A DNA stretch of 64,000 bases from assembly GCA_013414765.1 (NCBI GenBank), contig CP058708.1, positions 1,917,553 to 1,981,552 of the forward strand. The letters run 5' to 3'. Source of the DNA: Candidatus Accumulibacter cognatus. GTDB lineage: Bacteria > Pseudomonadota > Gammaproteobacteria > Burkholderiales > Rhodocyclaceae. Every line of letters begins with the position of its first letter. Position 1 is the first letter of the stretch. Positions 55,372 through 64,000 of this stretch are shown here, piece after piece. Position numbers and translations under genes: made by a program. The notes under the pieces were generated by a model, which was not told where the DNA came from, did not search any database, and saw nothing but the letters and a program-made list of their open reading frames with translations.

Positions 55372-56393
55372 AGCCCCAGGATGCACTGACGCGGGTCATT
55401 GAACACCGCGAAATCTTCCACGACGAAATGGTTTCGCTGATGCGACAGATCATGAGTGGTGAAGTCACCCCGGTGATGATTGCGGCGATTATCACTGGCC
55501 TGCGCGTCAAGAAGGAAACGATCGGTGAAATCTCGGCGGCGGCGCAGGTGATGCGCGAGCTGTCGACCAAGGTGCAAGTCAGTGATCGCAGCCGCCTGGT
55601 CGATACCTGCGGGACTGGTGGCGATGGCGCCCAGACCTTCAACATCTCCACCGCCGCAATGTTCGTTGCGGCAGCGGCCGGCGCGCGTGTTGCCAAACAT
55701 GGCGGGCGCTCGGTCTCGTCGCAGTCGGGCAGTGCCGATGTTCTCGAAGCCCTCGGAGTCAATATCAACCTCACGCCGGCACAGGTCGGACAGAGCGTCG
55801 ACGAGGTCGGCATCGGCTTCATGTTTGCTCCCAACCACCACAGCGCCATGAAATACGCGGCACCGGTCCGACGTGAACTTGGTGTGCGCACGCTGTTCAA
55901 CATCCTCGGCCCACTGACCAACCCGGCCAACGCAGCCAATCAGGTGCTGGGCGTCTTTCATCCCGACCTGGTCGGTATCCAGGCACGTGTCCTGCAGCGC
56001 CTCGGCAGTTCGCACGCGCTTGTCGTTTTCGGTCGCGAGGGTCTCGACGAAATCTCGATTTCCGGTGAAACCCTGGTCGGCGAACTGCAGAACGGCCGTG
56101 TTGATGAATATACGCTTCATCCCGAGCAGTTCAACCTGCCTGTGCACGACCCGAGGGCTCTGCGCGTGGCCAACGTTGAGGAGTCAAAGGGCATGTTGCT
56201 GGCCGCGCTTGAGGGGAACGCTGGCGCCGCGCGTGACATTGTCGCCCTCAATGCCGGCGCCAGCATCTACGTCAGCGGTCTCGCCGGTACGCTTGCCGAT
56301 GGCGTCGACCAAGCCTTCGAAGCCATTGCTTCAGGTGCTGCACGCGCCAAGCTCGACGACTTCGTGGCCTGCACGCAACGCTTTTCGACCTGA
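55368..56393 (+). CDS. trpD: Anthranilate phosphoribosyltransferase
   Basis: 341 residues, normal length. [20 protein letters not shown] is the PRPP-binding loop, [20 protein letters not shown] the anthranilate site, and [14 protein letters not shown] the metal/phosphate region; all conserved, unlike the ybiB-type paralogue at 6889. It transfers phosphoribose to anthranilate, the second step of tryptophan synthesis. Translationally coupled to trpG. Confidence 0.97.
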   Translation: MKPQDALTRVIEHREIFHDEMVSLMRQIMSGEVTPVMIAAIITGLRVKKETIGEISAAAQVMRELSTKVQVSDRSRLVDTCGTGGDGAQTFNISTAAMFVAAAAGARVAKHGGRSVSSQSGSADVLEALGVNINLTPAQVGQSVDEVGIGFMFAPNHHSAMKYAAPVRRELGVRTLFNILGPLTNPANAANQVLGVFHPDLVGIQARVLQRLGSSHALVVFGREGLDEISISGETLVGELQNGRVDEYTLHPEQFNLPVHDPRALRVANVEESKGMLLAALEGNAGAARDIVALNAGASIYVSGLAGTLADGVDQAFEAIASGAARAKLDDFVACTQRFST

Positions 56394-56484
56394 TCGCCTG
56401 CGTGTCGGCGAGGAACAACATGATACTGCCCGAGATAGAGGAACGGTTCGAAGTCGGTTGCGAAGACGACAAGGCGATTTTGCC

Positions 56485-57273
56485 ATGAGCGATATTCTCA
56501 AGCGGATTCTGGCCGTTAAACAGGACGAAGTGGCCGCCTCCAGGGCTGACACATCGTTCGAGGTCATGCGTGCCACGGCTGAAATGCAACCCGCCACGCG
56601 CGATTTCTTCGGTGCCATCCGGGACCGCATTGCCACTGGCAAGCCGGCAGTCATCGCCGAGATCAAGAAGGCCAGCCCATCCAGAGGTGTCCTGCGTGCC
56701 GATTTTCATCCCGCCCGGATCGCCGTCAGTTATCAGCAGCATGGTGCGGCATGTCTGTCGGTACTGACTGATCGTCAGTTTTTCCAGGGGGCTCCCGCAT
56801 ACTTGCAGGCGGCGCGCGCAGCCTGTGGATTGCCGGTTTTACGCAAGGATTTTCTGGTGGATGCCTATCAGGTTTACGAAGCAAGGACAATGGGCGCCGA
56901 TGCGATCCTGCTCATTGCCGCGGCGCTTGATCTGCCGGCGATGCGCGAACTTGAAGCCATCGCCGACAGTCTCGGTATGGCGGTGCTCGTTGAAGTGCAC
57001 AATGGCCAGGAACTGGATCTTGCCCTGCAGCTTCGCACCTTGCTGATCGGCATTAACAACCGCAACCTGCACAGCTTCGAAGTCAGCCTGCAAACCACCC
57101 TCGGTCTCCTGCCCTACCTCCCGGCCAACCGCCTCGTCGTTACCGAAAGCGGCATTCTCTCCCCTCGCGACGTGCAGCGGATGCGTGACCATGGCGTCAA
57201 CGCCTTTCTCGTTGGCGAAGCCTGCATGCGTGCTGTCGAGCCTGGCGAAGCGCTGGCCGAGTTGTTTGCCTGA
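56485..57273 (+). CDS. trpC: Indole-3-glycerol phosphate synthase
   Basis: 262 residues from the ATG at 56485. TIM barrel with catalytic Lys in [47 protein letters not shown] and [12 protein letters not shown]. It closes the indole ring in tryptophan synthesis. A 91-bp gap follows trpD; codons before the ATG in this frame overlap trpD and are not protein-like. Confidence 0.96.
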   Translation: MSDILKRILAVKQDEVAASRADTSFEVMRATAEMQPATRDFFGAIRDRIATGKPAVIAEIKKASPSRGVLRADFHPARIAVSYQQHGAACLSVLTDRQFFQGAPAYLQAARAACGLPVLRKDFLVDAYQVYEARTMGADAILLIAAALDLPAMRELEAIADSLGMAVLVEVHNGQELDLALQLRTLLIGINNRNLHSFEVSLQTTLGLLPYLPANRLVVTESGILSPRDVQRMRDHGVNAFLVGEACMRAVEPGEALAELFA

Positions 57274-57373
57274 TGATCGCCAATGTACAGGACGACCATG
57301 GACGAAGTGTGCGCCGCTCGTCCGATCCTCCGATACGCCAGGCATCTTTCAAGCCTGGGATACTAGCCAACCC

Positions 57374-59698
57374 ATGAGTTCTGTCGTTTCGCCATCGCCC
57401 CTTGAGGCTCGTGCTCTGGCCACAGGCTCGCCAACGGCGTTGCCCGCTGCCTGGGCAACGCCGCTCCAGACACAGCTTGCTGACGGTGAGCGCGTCCTGA
57501 CCTGGCTTGAAATCGACCTCGACACCCGCTTGCGTTTCGCGCGCGGGCTGGTGGTAGTGACCAGCGAGCGCCTGCTGGTGATGCCGCCGGGAGACTCCCG
57601 GTGGCAAAGCTGGACCTACCGGGCGGGACTGTCGCTGTCTCGGCGCGATCATTCCGGGGTGGGTACCCTCGAACTCTGCGACGAAAATTCGCTGTTGGCG
57701 CACTGGCGCTACACGCTCGGCGCCGACATCACCGCCGGTCGGCTGATCGAGCACTTCACGCGTCAGCTCAGCTTCCGGGTCACCGGAATCATGCCGCCTC
57801 CCTCGTCCGTAGCGCTCTGTCCGAAGTGCGAAACCCCGCTGCTTGAAGGACAGGAAGAGTGCCCGGCGTGCAGCAAGGAAATCCATGAACCGCCTTCGAC
57901 CTGGACACTGTTGCGCTTGGCGCGTTTCGCCAGGCCCTACCGGGGACAACTGCTGACCGCCTTCGTGCTGTCCCTGCTGACTACCGCGGCAACGCTGGTG
58001 GCACCGTACCTGACGATGCCCCTGATGGACAAGGTGCTGATCCCCTACCAGAACGGCCAGCCGATCGACTCCGCGCTGGTTGCATTCTATCTCTCGGGTC
58101 TGCTCGGGTCGTCACTGCTCGCCTGGGTGCTCGGCTGGGGGCGTACCTATATCCTGGCGCTGGTTTCGGAACGGATCGGTGCCGACCTGCGCACCACCAC
58201 CTACGAGCATCTGCTGAAACTCTCGCAGGAATACTTCGGCGGCAAGCGCACCGGCGACCTGATGGCGCGCATCGGTTCGGAAACCGACCGGATCAACATC
58301 TTCATTTCGCTGCACCTTCTGGATTTCGCCACCGACGTGCTGATGATCGCCATGACCACGGTCATTCTGGTATCGATCGATCCCTGGCTGGCGGCGGTGA
58401 CGCTGTTGCCACTGCCGATCATCGGCTGGCTGATCCATGTCGTCCGCGAGAAACTGCGCACCGGCTTCGAGCGCGTCGACCGTATCTGGGCGGAAGTCAC
58501 CAACGTGCTTGCCGACACCATTCCCGGCATCCGGGTAGTCAAGGCCTTTGCACAGGAAAGCCGTGAAGCGGCGCGTTTTCAGGCAGCCAATGCGCACAAC
58601 CTGGAAGTCAATGACCGGGTCAACAAGGTGTGGTCGCTGTTTTCACCAACGGTCACCCTGCTCACTGAAATCGGCCTCCTGATCGTCTGGGCTTTCGGCA
58701 TCTGGCAGATTGCCAAGGATCAGATCACCGTCGGTGTGCTCACCGCCTTCCTTGCCTACATCAGCCGCTTCTACCTGCGCCTCGATTCGATGAGCCGCAT
58801 TGTTTCGGTGACCCAGAAGGCCGCGGCCGGTGCCAAGCGCATTTTCGACATTCTTGACCATGTCTCCAGCGTTCCCGAGCCGATGCACCCGGTGCACCTG
58901 CCACAAGTCTCTGGACGCATCGAATTGCGCAGCGTTGGCTTCCGCTACGGGACGCGTAGCGTGACTCGCGACATCAACATCGTCATCGAACCCGGCGAGA
59001 TGGTTGGCCTGGTCGGACACAGCGGTTCCGGCAAGAGCACGCTGGTCAACCTGATCTGCCGTTTTTACGACGTCAGCGAAGGCGCCATTCTGATCGACGG
59101 CGTCGACATCCGTTCGCTGCCGGTTGCCGAGTACCGCAAACACATCGGCCTGGTGTTGCAGGAACCCTTCCTGTTCTTCGGTACGATTGCCGAAAACATC
59201 TCCTATGGCAAGCCCGAGGCAACGCGCGCCGAGATCGTCGCGGCCGCCCGCGCCGCACACGCGCATGAATTCATCCTCCGCCTGCCGCACGGTTACGACT
59301 CGCTCGTCGGCGAACGCGGGCAGGCGCTTTCCGGGGGCGAAAGGCAGCGCATCTCGATCGCGCGCGCGCTGCTGATCGACCCGCGCATCCTGATCCTCGA
59401 CGAAGCCACTTCATCAGTGGATACCACCACCGAAAAGGAGATTCAGAAAGCGCTCGACAACCTCGTGCGCGGACGCACGACGATTGCCATCGCGCACCGC
59501 CTGTCCACCCTGCGCGATGCCAATCGCCTGGTCGTTCTCGATCGTGGCAGCGTCGTCGAGGTCGGCAGCCACGACCAGCTGATGGCTTGCGAAGGCCACT
59601 ACTACCGCCTCTATCAGGCGCAGGCGCGCAACGTCGACACCGAAGACGAACTGCGCAGGATGGAGATCAACGCCAGGGACGAGGAAGAACGCGAATGA
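57374..59698 (+). CDS. Cyanophycin metabolism-associated ABC transporter (fused permease-ATPase)
   Basis: 774 residues from the ATG at 57374. N-terminal 170 residues form a soluble region with a zinc-ribbon (ALCPKCETPL, ECPACSKEI), then a six-helix exporter domain (about 190-480), then an ATPase domain with Walker A VGHSGSGKST, Q-loop VLQEPFLF, signature LSGGERQR, Walker B ILILDEATSS and AHRLST. The zinc-ribbon N-terminus is unusual for exporters and marks the type found beside cphA genes in betaproteobacteria. The cargo is not known. Coupled by ATGA to the next gene. Confidence 0.9.
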   Translation: MSSVVSPSPLEARALATGSPTALPAAWATPLQTQLADGERVLTWLEIDLDTRLRFARGLVVVTSERLLVMPPGDSRWQSWTYRAGLSLSRRDHSGVGTLELCDENSLLAHWRYTLGADITAGRLIEHFTRQLSFRVTGIMPPPSSVALCPKCETPLLEGQEECPACSKEIHEPPSTWTLLRLARFARPYRGQLLTAFVLSLLTTAATLVAPYLTMPLMDKVLIPYQNGQPIDSALVAFYLSGLLGSSLLAWVLGWGRTYILALVSERIGADLRTTTYEHLLKLSQEYFGGKRTGDLMARIGSETDRINIFISLHLLDFATDVLMIAMTTVILVSIDPWLAAVTLLPLPIIGWLIHVVREKLRTGFERVDRIWAEVTNVLADTIPGIRVVKAFAQESREAARFQAANAHNLEVNDRVNKVWSLFSPTVTLLTEIGLLIVWAFGIWQIAKDQITVGVLTAFLAYISRFYLRLDSMSRIVSVTQKAAAGAKRIFDILDHVSSVPEPMHPVHLPQVSGRIELRSVGFRYGTRSVTRDINIVIEPGEMVGLVGHSGSGKSTLVNLICRFYDVSEGAILIDGVDIRSLPVAEYRKHIGLVLQEPFLFFGTIAENISYGKPEATRAEIVAAARAAHAHEFILRLPHGYDSLVGERGQALSGGERQRISIARALLIDPRILILDEATSSVDTTTEKEIQKALDNLVRGRTTIAIAHRLSTLRDANRLVVLDRGSVVEVGSHDQLMACEGHYYRLYQAQARNVDTEDELRRMEINARDEEERE

Positions 59699-60168
59699 CT
59701 GGAACGCATGACTATCAGTTACGCCGTAACTGCTTCGGCAAGCTTGAATTCATTGCTCCAGACGGCGAAATCCATGCCGGGGTGGTGCCGGTGCGCGCCT
59801 TTCCGATCAGCGCCCCCGCTGACGGCATCGCCCTGGTCGACCCTTACGGCCATGAACTGGCCTGGATCAACGAACTCGGCGACCTGCCGGAAGAGCCGCG
59901 CAAGCTGGTAGAAACAGAGCTTGCCCAGCGCGAGTTCATGCCCATGATCACGCGTATCGTCAGCGTCGCGAGTTTCGCGACGCCGAGCACCTGGCAGGTC
60001 GAAACCGATCGCGGTGCGGCGACGCTGATCCTCAAGGGTGAGGAGGACATTCGCCGCCTCACCCCGCCGGCGCTGCTGATCGCCGACAGCCACGGCATTC
60101 ATTTCCTGATTCCTGACCGTTCTGCGCTCGATCAACATAGCCGGCGCATTCTCGACCGCTTCCTGTGA
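59695..60168 (+). CDS. Cyanophycin metabolism-associated DUF1854 protein
   Basis: 157 residues. DUF1854 pattern: YQLRRNCFGKLEFIAPDGE, VPVRAFPISAP, GIALVDPYGHELAWI and LADSHGIHFLIPD-like end (LIADSHGIHFLIPDRSALD). Small cytoplasmic protein of unknown activity, regularly encoded between an ABC exporter and cyanophycin synthetase genes, as here. Overlaps the transporter gene by 4 bp, so the two are translated together and may act together. Confidence 0.88.
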   Translation: MTGTHDYQLRRNCFGKLEFIAPDGEIHAGVVPVRAFPISAPADGIALVDPYGHELAWINELGDLPEEPRKLVETELAQREFMPMITRIVSVASFATPSTWQVETDRGAATLILKGEEDIRRLTPPALLIADSHGIHFLIPDRSALDQHSRRILDRFL

Positions 60169-60315
60169 GGCACGCCACGGCAATCGTTTTGCTGCGCCGT
60201 CAGCCGATTGACGAGAGCCTCGTTATTTCGACCATGATATTGACCTGGCTGTTCGCTTGCCTTGCGCCTTTCTCGCGCCGACGCGCGCTCACTTCCCCGT
60301 GCCTGGACTGACGAC

Positions 60316-62490
60316 ATGAAAACGAAAGACATCAAGTTTCTCGAGATCCGCTACCTGCGCGGCCCGAACATCTGGACCTACCGTCCGGTCATCGAGGCCG
60401 TCGTTGACATCGGCGAACTCGAAGACTTTCCGTCGAATACCATCCCGGGTTTCTACTACCGCCTGACAGCCCTCCTGCCCTCACTGATCGAGCATCGCTG
60501 CAGCTACGGCGAGCACGGCGGCTTTCTGCGGCGTGTCCGGGAAGGCACCTGGCCGGCGCACATCCTGGAGCACGTCACCCTCGAGCTGCAGAACCTGGCC
60601 GGCATGCCCGGCGGTTTCGGCAAGGCGCGCGAGACTTCGGCGCGTGGCGTGTACAAGGTGGTGGTGCGCGCCTGGCACGAAGATGTCACTCGCTCCTGCC
60701 TCTATGCAGGACGCGATCTGCTGCTGGCGGCAATCAAGGATACTCCCTTCGATGTCGCCGGAACGGTCGCACACCTGGCCGACCTGGCCGAGCGCAAGTT
60801 GCTTGGGCCGAGCACCGGTTGCATCGTCGAAGCAGCGACCGCCAAGGACCGCCGCATTCCGGCGATCCGCCTGCTGGCCACCGGCAATCTCGTGCAACTC
60901 GGTTACGGCGCCCGCAGCCGACGCATCTGGACCGCCGAAACCGACCGCACCAGCGCGATTGCCGAGGGCATCTCGCGCGACAAGGATCTCACCAAGACTC
61001 TGATCAAATCCTGCGGCGTGCCGGTTCCCGAAGGACGCCTGGTCGATAGTCCCGAGGATGCCTGCGAAGCTGCCGCAGAGATCGGTTTTCCGGTGGTCGT
61101 CAAGCCGTCGGACGGCAACCATGCGCGCGGCGTGTTCACCAATCTGATGGCACGGGAGGAAGTCGAGGCTGCGTATGCAGCCGCGGTCGTCGAGGGCAGC
61201 GGCGTCATCGTCGAACGCTACGTGCGTGGCTCGGAGCATCGCCTGCTGATCGTCGGCGGCAAACTCGCCGCCGCCGCCCGCGGCGAGGCCGCCAAGGTCA
61301 TCGGTGATGGCCGATCAACGATCAACGAACTGATCGACAGCCAGATCAACTCCGACCCGCGCCGCGGCGCCGCCGAGGAATTCGTCCTCGACGTCATCGA
61401 CCTCGCGGACAATCCGGTGGCCCGGCTCGAAGTGTCCCGCCAGGGATTTACCCCGGACGCCATCCCGCCGGCGGGTCGCGAGGTTCTGATCGTGCGTAGC
61501 GGCAACCATACCGATGACGTCACCGACCTCGTCCACCCGGAAACCGCGGCCACGGCCTCGCTCGCCGCCCGCATCGTCGGACTCGACATCGCCGGTGTGG
61601 ACCTGGTCTGCGAAGACATTGCGCAACCTCTCGATGAACAACGGGGGGCGATTGTCGAGGTCAACGCCGGCCCCGGCCTGCTGATGCATCTCAAACCGGC
61701 CATTGGTCAGCCGCGCCCGGTCGGTCGCGCCATCGTTGATGAGTTGTTCCCCAACGGCGAGGACGGTCGCATTCCGGTGGTCGGCATCACCGGCAGCTTC
61801 GGCAAGACGACTGTCGCCCGCCTGATTGCGCGCCTGCTCTGCCTGTCCGGAAAACAGACTGGTATGGCTTGCAGTGACGGTCTGTTCATCGACCGGCGCT
61901 GTATCGACCAGGGCGATAGCGCAACCTGGGGATCAGCGCACCGTATCCTGATGAATCGCTCGGTCGAAGCGGCCGTCTTCGAGAACGGTAGCGACAGCAT
62001 TCTCGGCGAGGGGCTCGCCTACGACCGCTGCCAGGTCGGTGTGATCACCAATGTCGAAGTCGCCAAACATTGTGGCCGCTACGACATCGAGACTCCCGAG
62101 CAGGTATTCACCGTCCTGCGCACGCAGGTCGATCTGGTACTGCCGGCGGGCGCCGCGGTCCTCAACGCCAGGCAGCCGATGCTGGTCGACATGGCGCCGC
62201 TCTGCGACGGTGACGTGATCTTCTTCGCCATCGACCCTGACCTGCCCAGCCTCGTCGAACACCGGGCACAAGGTAAGCGGGCGGTGTTCGTTCGTAACCG
62301 CCAGGTCATCCTGGCCAATAATGGTGAGGATGAAACCGCAATCGTCAGCCTGCAGAACATTCCGCTGACCGAGGGCGGGCGTGTCGACTTCCAGATCGAG
62401 AACGTTCTGGCCGCTAGCGGCGCCGCCTGGGCACTGGGCATCGGCTCGGAAATCATCCGTACCGGGCTGGAAACCTTCACCCTTGCCTGA
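60316..62490 (+). CDS. Cyanophycin synthetase-like protein, short form (CphA')
   Basis: 724 residues from the ATG at 60316, versus about 870-900 for CphA1. N-terminal domain FLEIRYLRGPNIWTYRPVIE, ATP-grasp domain (about 220-480, GFPVVVKPSDGNHARGVFTN, IVEVNAGPGLLMHL), and the start of a Mur-ligase domain with P-loop GITGSFGKTT and GVITNVEVAKHCG. It ends after GLETFTLA, so the last Mur domain is missing, as in the CphA' / CphA2 type. Betaproteobacteria often have such a short gene before the canonical cphA. It may polymerise or ligate Asp-Arg units in the storage polymer; exact role unproven. Confidence 0.88.
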   Translation: MKTKDIKFLEIRYLRGPNIWTYRPVIEAVVDIGELEDFPSNTIPGFYYRLTALLPSLIEHRCSYGEHGGFLRRVREGTWPAHILEHVTLELQNLAGMPGGFGKARETSARGVYKVVVRAWHEDVTRSCLYAGRDLLLAAIKDTPFDVAGTVAHLADLAERKLLGPSTGCIVEAATAKDRRIPAIRLLATGNLVQLGYGARSRRIWTAETDRTSAIAEGISRDKDLTKTLIKSCGVPVPEGRLVDSPEDACEAAAEIGFPVVVKPSDGNHARGVFTNLMAREEVEAAYAAAVVEGSGVIVERYVRGSEHRLLIVGGKLAAAARGEAAKVIGDGRSTINELIDSQINSDPRRGAAEEFVLDVIDLADNPVARLEVSRQGFTPDAIPPAGREVLIVRSGNHTDDVTDLVHPETAATASLAARIVGLDIAGVDLVCEDIAQPLDEQRGAIVEVNAGPGLLMHLKPAIGQPRPVGRAIVDELFPNGEDGRIPVVGITGSFGKTTVARLIARLLCLSGKQTGMACSDGLFIDRRCIDQGDSATWGSAHRILMNRSVEAAVFENGSDSILGEGLAYDRCQVGVITNVEVAKHCGRYDIETPEQVFTVLRTQVDLVLPAGAAVLNARQPMLVDMAPLCDGDVIFFAIDPDLPSLVEHRAQGKRAVFVRNRQVILANNGEDETAIVSLQNIPLTEGGRVDFQIENVLAASGAAWALGIGSEIIRTGLETFTLA

Positions 62491-62563
62491 GATGGAAACC
62501 ACCCGCAACCGACCGGGCATTGCCTGCCTGCCTGCAGACTGAACCAGAAAGAGGACACTGTTC

Positions 62564-64000
62564 ATGGAAGTATCGCGTATCCGCGCGCTGCGCGGTCCCA
62601 ACCTCTGGAGCCGGCACACGGCGATTGAGGCGATTGTCTACTGCGATGAAGAGGAGCGCAGTATCGACCAGATGCCGGGTTTCGAGACCCGTCTGCGTGA
62701 ACGTTTCCCCGAGCTGGCGATGCTCCGGCCGGCCGGCCATGATGAGGCGATATCGATGGCGCAGGCCCTGGAGTTCGCTGCGCTTGGCCTGCAGGCACAG
62801 GCCGGTTGTCCGGTGACCTTCAGCCGCAGCACGCAGACCCTGGAAACGGGCATCTATCAGGTCGTCGTCGAATACAGCGAGGAAGCCGTCGGCCGACTGG
62901 CCTTCGAACTCGCGCAGGATCTCTGCAAGGCAGCGGTTATGGCCACCCCTTTCGCACTCACCGAAGCGCTCGATCGCTTGCGCGAACTCGACGAGGACGT
63001 CCGCCTGGGTCCCAGTACCGGAGCGATCGTTTATGCCGCCATGGCACGCAATATCCCCTACCGTCGCCTGACCGAAGGCAGCATGGTGCAATTTGGCTGG
63101 GGTAGCCGGCAGCGACGCATTCAGGCGGCAGAAACCGACCGCACCAGCGCCGTTGCCGAATCGATCGCCCAGGACAAGGAACTCAGCAAGGAACTGCTGC
63201 ACGCGGCCGGTGTCCCGGTTCCCGTCGGCCGGCCGGTGTTGAGCGCCGAGGACGCCTGGGCGGCCGCCTGCGAGATTGGCGCTCCGGTCGTCGTCAAGCC
63301 GCAGGACGGCAACCAGGGCAAGGGCGTTGCGGTCAATCTCAACACCCGCGAACAGATTGAAGCCGCCTACGCGATTGCCTTTGAGGTCAGCGACGAAGTC
63401 CTCGTCGAGCGTTACCTGCCAGGCCACGACTACCGCTTGTTGGTCGTGGGCGACCGCTTGATCGCCGCGGCCCGACGCGATCCCCCGCTGGTCATCGGTG
63501 ACGGGCTACACAACATTCGCCAGTTGGTCGAACGGGTGAACAGTGACCCGCGCCGCGGCGAAGGGCACGCCACCTCACTGACCAAAATCCGCCTCGATGA
63601 GGTGGCGCTGGCCCGCCTGGCCGATGCAGGACTGACTCCAGAATCGGTTCCCTTCAGAGGCCAGCGCATCATCCTGCGCAACAACGCGAATCTCTCGACC
63701 GGTGGTACGGCAACCGACGTCACCGCCGATGTTCATCCCGAGTTTGCTGCGCAGGCGATTGCCGCCGCGCAGGCCATCGGTCTCGATATCGCCGGGGTCG
63801 ACGTCGTCTGTGACAGCGTCCTGCGCCCCCTCGAAGCCCAGGGCGGTGGCATCGTCGAAATCAACGCTGCGCCGGGATTGCGCATGCATCTGCAGCCTTC
63901 GTTCGGCAAGGGTCGGCCGGTCGGCGAAGCAATCATCGCCAACATGTTTGCCGCCGGCGAGGATGCGCGCATTCCTCTGGTTGCCGTTGCGGGAACAAAC
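62564..64000 (+). CDS. cphA: Cyanophycin synthetase, canonical, cut by window end
   Basis: 479 codons visible from the ATG at 62564 (AGAGGA upstream), still open at 64000. VSRIRALRGPNLWSRHTAIE, LGPSTGAIVYAAMARNIPY, ATP-grasp motifs APVVVKPQDGNQGKGVAVN and GIVEINAAPGLRMHL, then VAVAGTN, the beginning of the Mur-ligase P-loop. It makes the Asp-Arg polymer cyanophycin, using ATP. The remaining half lies beyond the window. 73 bp after the short form, same direction, probably one operon. Confidence 0.95.
   Translation, partial: MEVSRIRALRGPNLWSRHTAIEAIVYCDEEERSIDQMPGFETRLRERFPELAMLRPAGHDEAISMAQALEFAALGLQAQAGCPVTFSRSTQTLETGIYQVVVEYSEEAVGRLAFELAQDLCKAAVMATPFALTEALDRLRELDEDVRLGPSTGAIVYAAMARNIPYRRLTEGSMVQFGWGSRQRRIQAAETDRTSAVAESIAQDKELSKELLHAAGVPVPVGRPVLSAEDAWAAACEIGAPVVVKPQDGNQGKGVAVNLNTREQIEAAYAIAFEVSDEVLVERYLPGHDYRLLVVGDRLIAAARRDPPLVIGDGLHNIRQLVERVNSDPRRGEGHATSLTKIRLDEVALARLADAGLTPESVPFRGQRIILRNNANLSTGGTATDVTADVHPEFAAQAIAAAQAIGLDIAGVDVVCDSVLRPLEAQGGGIVEINAAPGLRMHLQPSFGKGRPVGEAIIANMFAAGEDARIPLVAVAGTN

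Overview
The window looks like the chromosome of a GC-rich betaproteobacterium, most plausibly of the Rhodocyclales / Candidatus Accumulibacter type. The evidence is gene content and neighbourhoods typical of that group: pmbA-yjgA-mog, nasA beside a ybiB-type gene, glnE / yhdP / nitrilase / tldD, trpGDC without trpE, and paired cyanophycin synthetases with an ABC transporter and a DUF1854 gene. This is inference from protein similarity recalled from memory; no 16S gene lies in the window.

Layout. 1-7875: a glycosyltransferase cut by the window edge, pmbA (tldE), yjgA, mog, a small YjfB-like gene, assimilatory nitrate reductase nasA and a ybiB-type gene. 8030-8911: a small membrane protein beside an internally deleted IS1182 copy. 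8989-17021: an alpha-2-macroglobulin with an intact thioester motif, translationally coupled to pbpC (periplasmic defence and repair). 17176-21279: an FHA-EAL signalling protein and glnE. 21299-31202: an accessory island of about 9.8 kb wedged between glnE and yhdP. It is bounded by two copies of the glnE-yhdP intergenic DNA and contains a VapBC-type toxin-antitoxin pair, two IS91-type 3' ends with 42-44-bp perfect palindromes, an exported caspase-like lipoprotein, a second lipoprotein, an ISAzo13-type element with a -1 frameshift signal, an intact IS1182 element and an IS4-like transposase pseudogene.

31202-41223: yhdP, a nitrilase-family gene, tldD, an MscS channel and a membrane-bound spermidine-synthase-like protein, closely packed on the + strand. 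41268-43771: a NarL-type response regulator and a PAS-rich histidine kinase that converge and overlap at their 3' ends. 44367-46839: an ankyrin-repeat protein, a D-2-hydroxyacid dehydrogenase and a half-length aldehyde dehydrogenase. 47247-50613: a complete TRAP transporter (binding protein convergent with its two permease genes). 51120-54665: a second caspase locus with an OmpA-type lipoprotein and a BamE-like lipoprotein. 54799-57273: trpG-trpD-trpC. 57374-64000: the cyanophycin cluster (ABC transporter, DUF1854 protein, short CphA-type synthetase, canonical CphA running off the window end).

How the parts work together: mog supplies the molybdenum cofactor step needed by NasA; GlnE adjusts glutamine synthetase, so nitrate assimilation, glutamine control and cyanophycin storage form a nitrogen theme. 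TldD and PmbA, both present, form one peptidase complex. The most interesting biology is the pair of exported caspase-like proteins. In the island the caspase is fused to a CsgG/LpoB-like lipoprotein region, whereas at 51-54 kb the same two parts are separate neighbouring genes.
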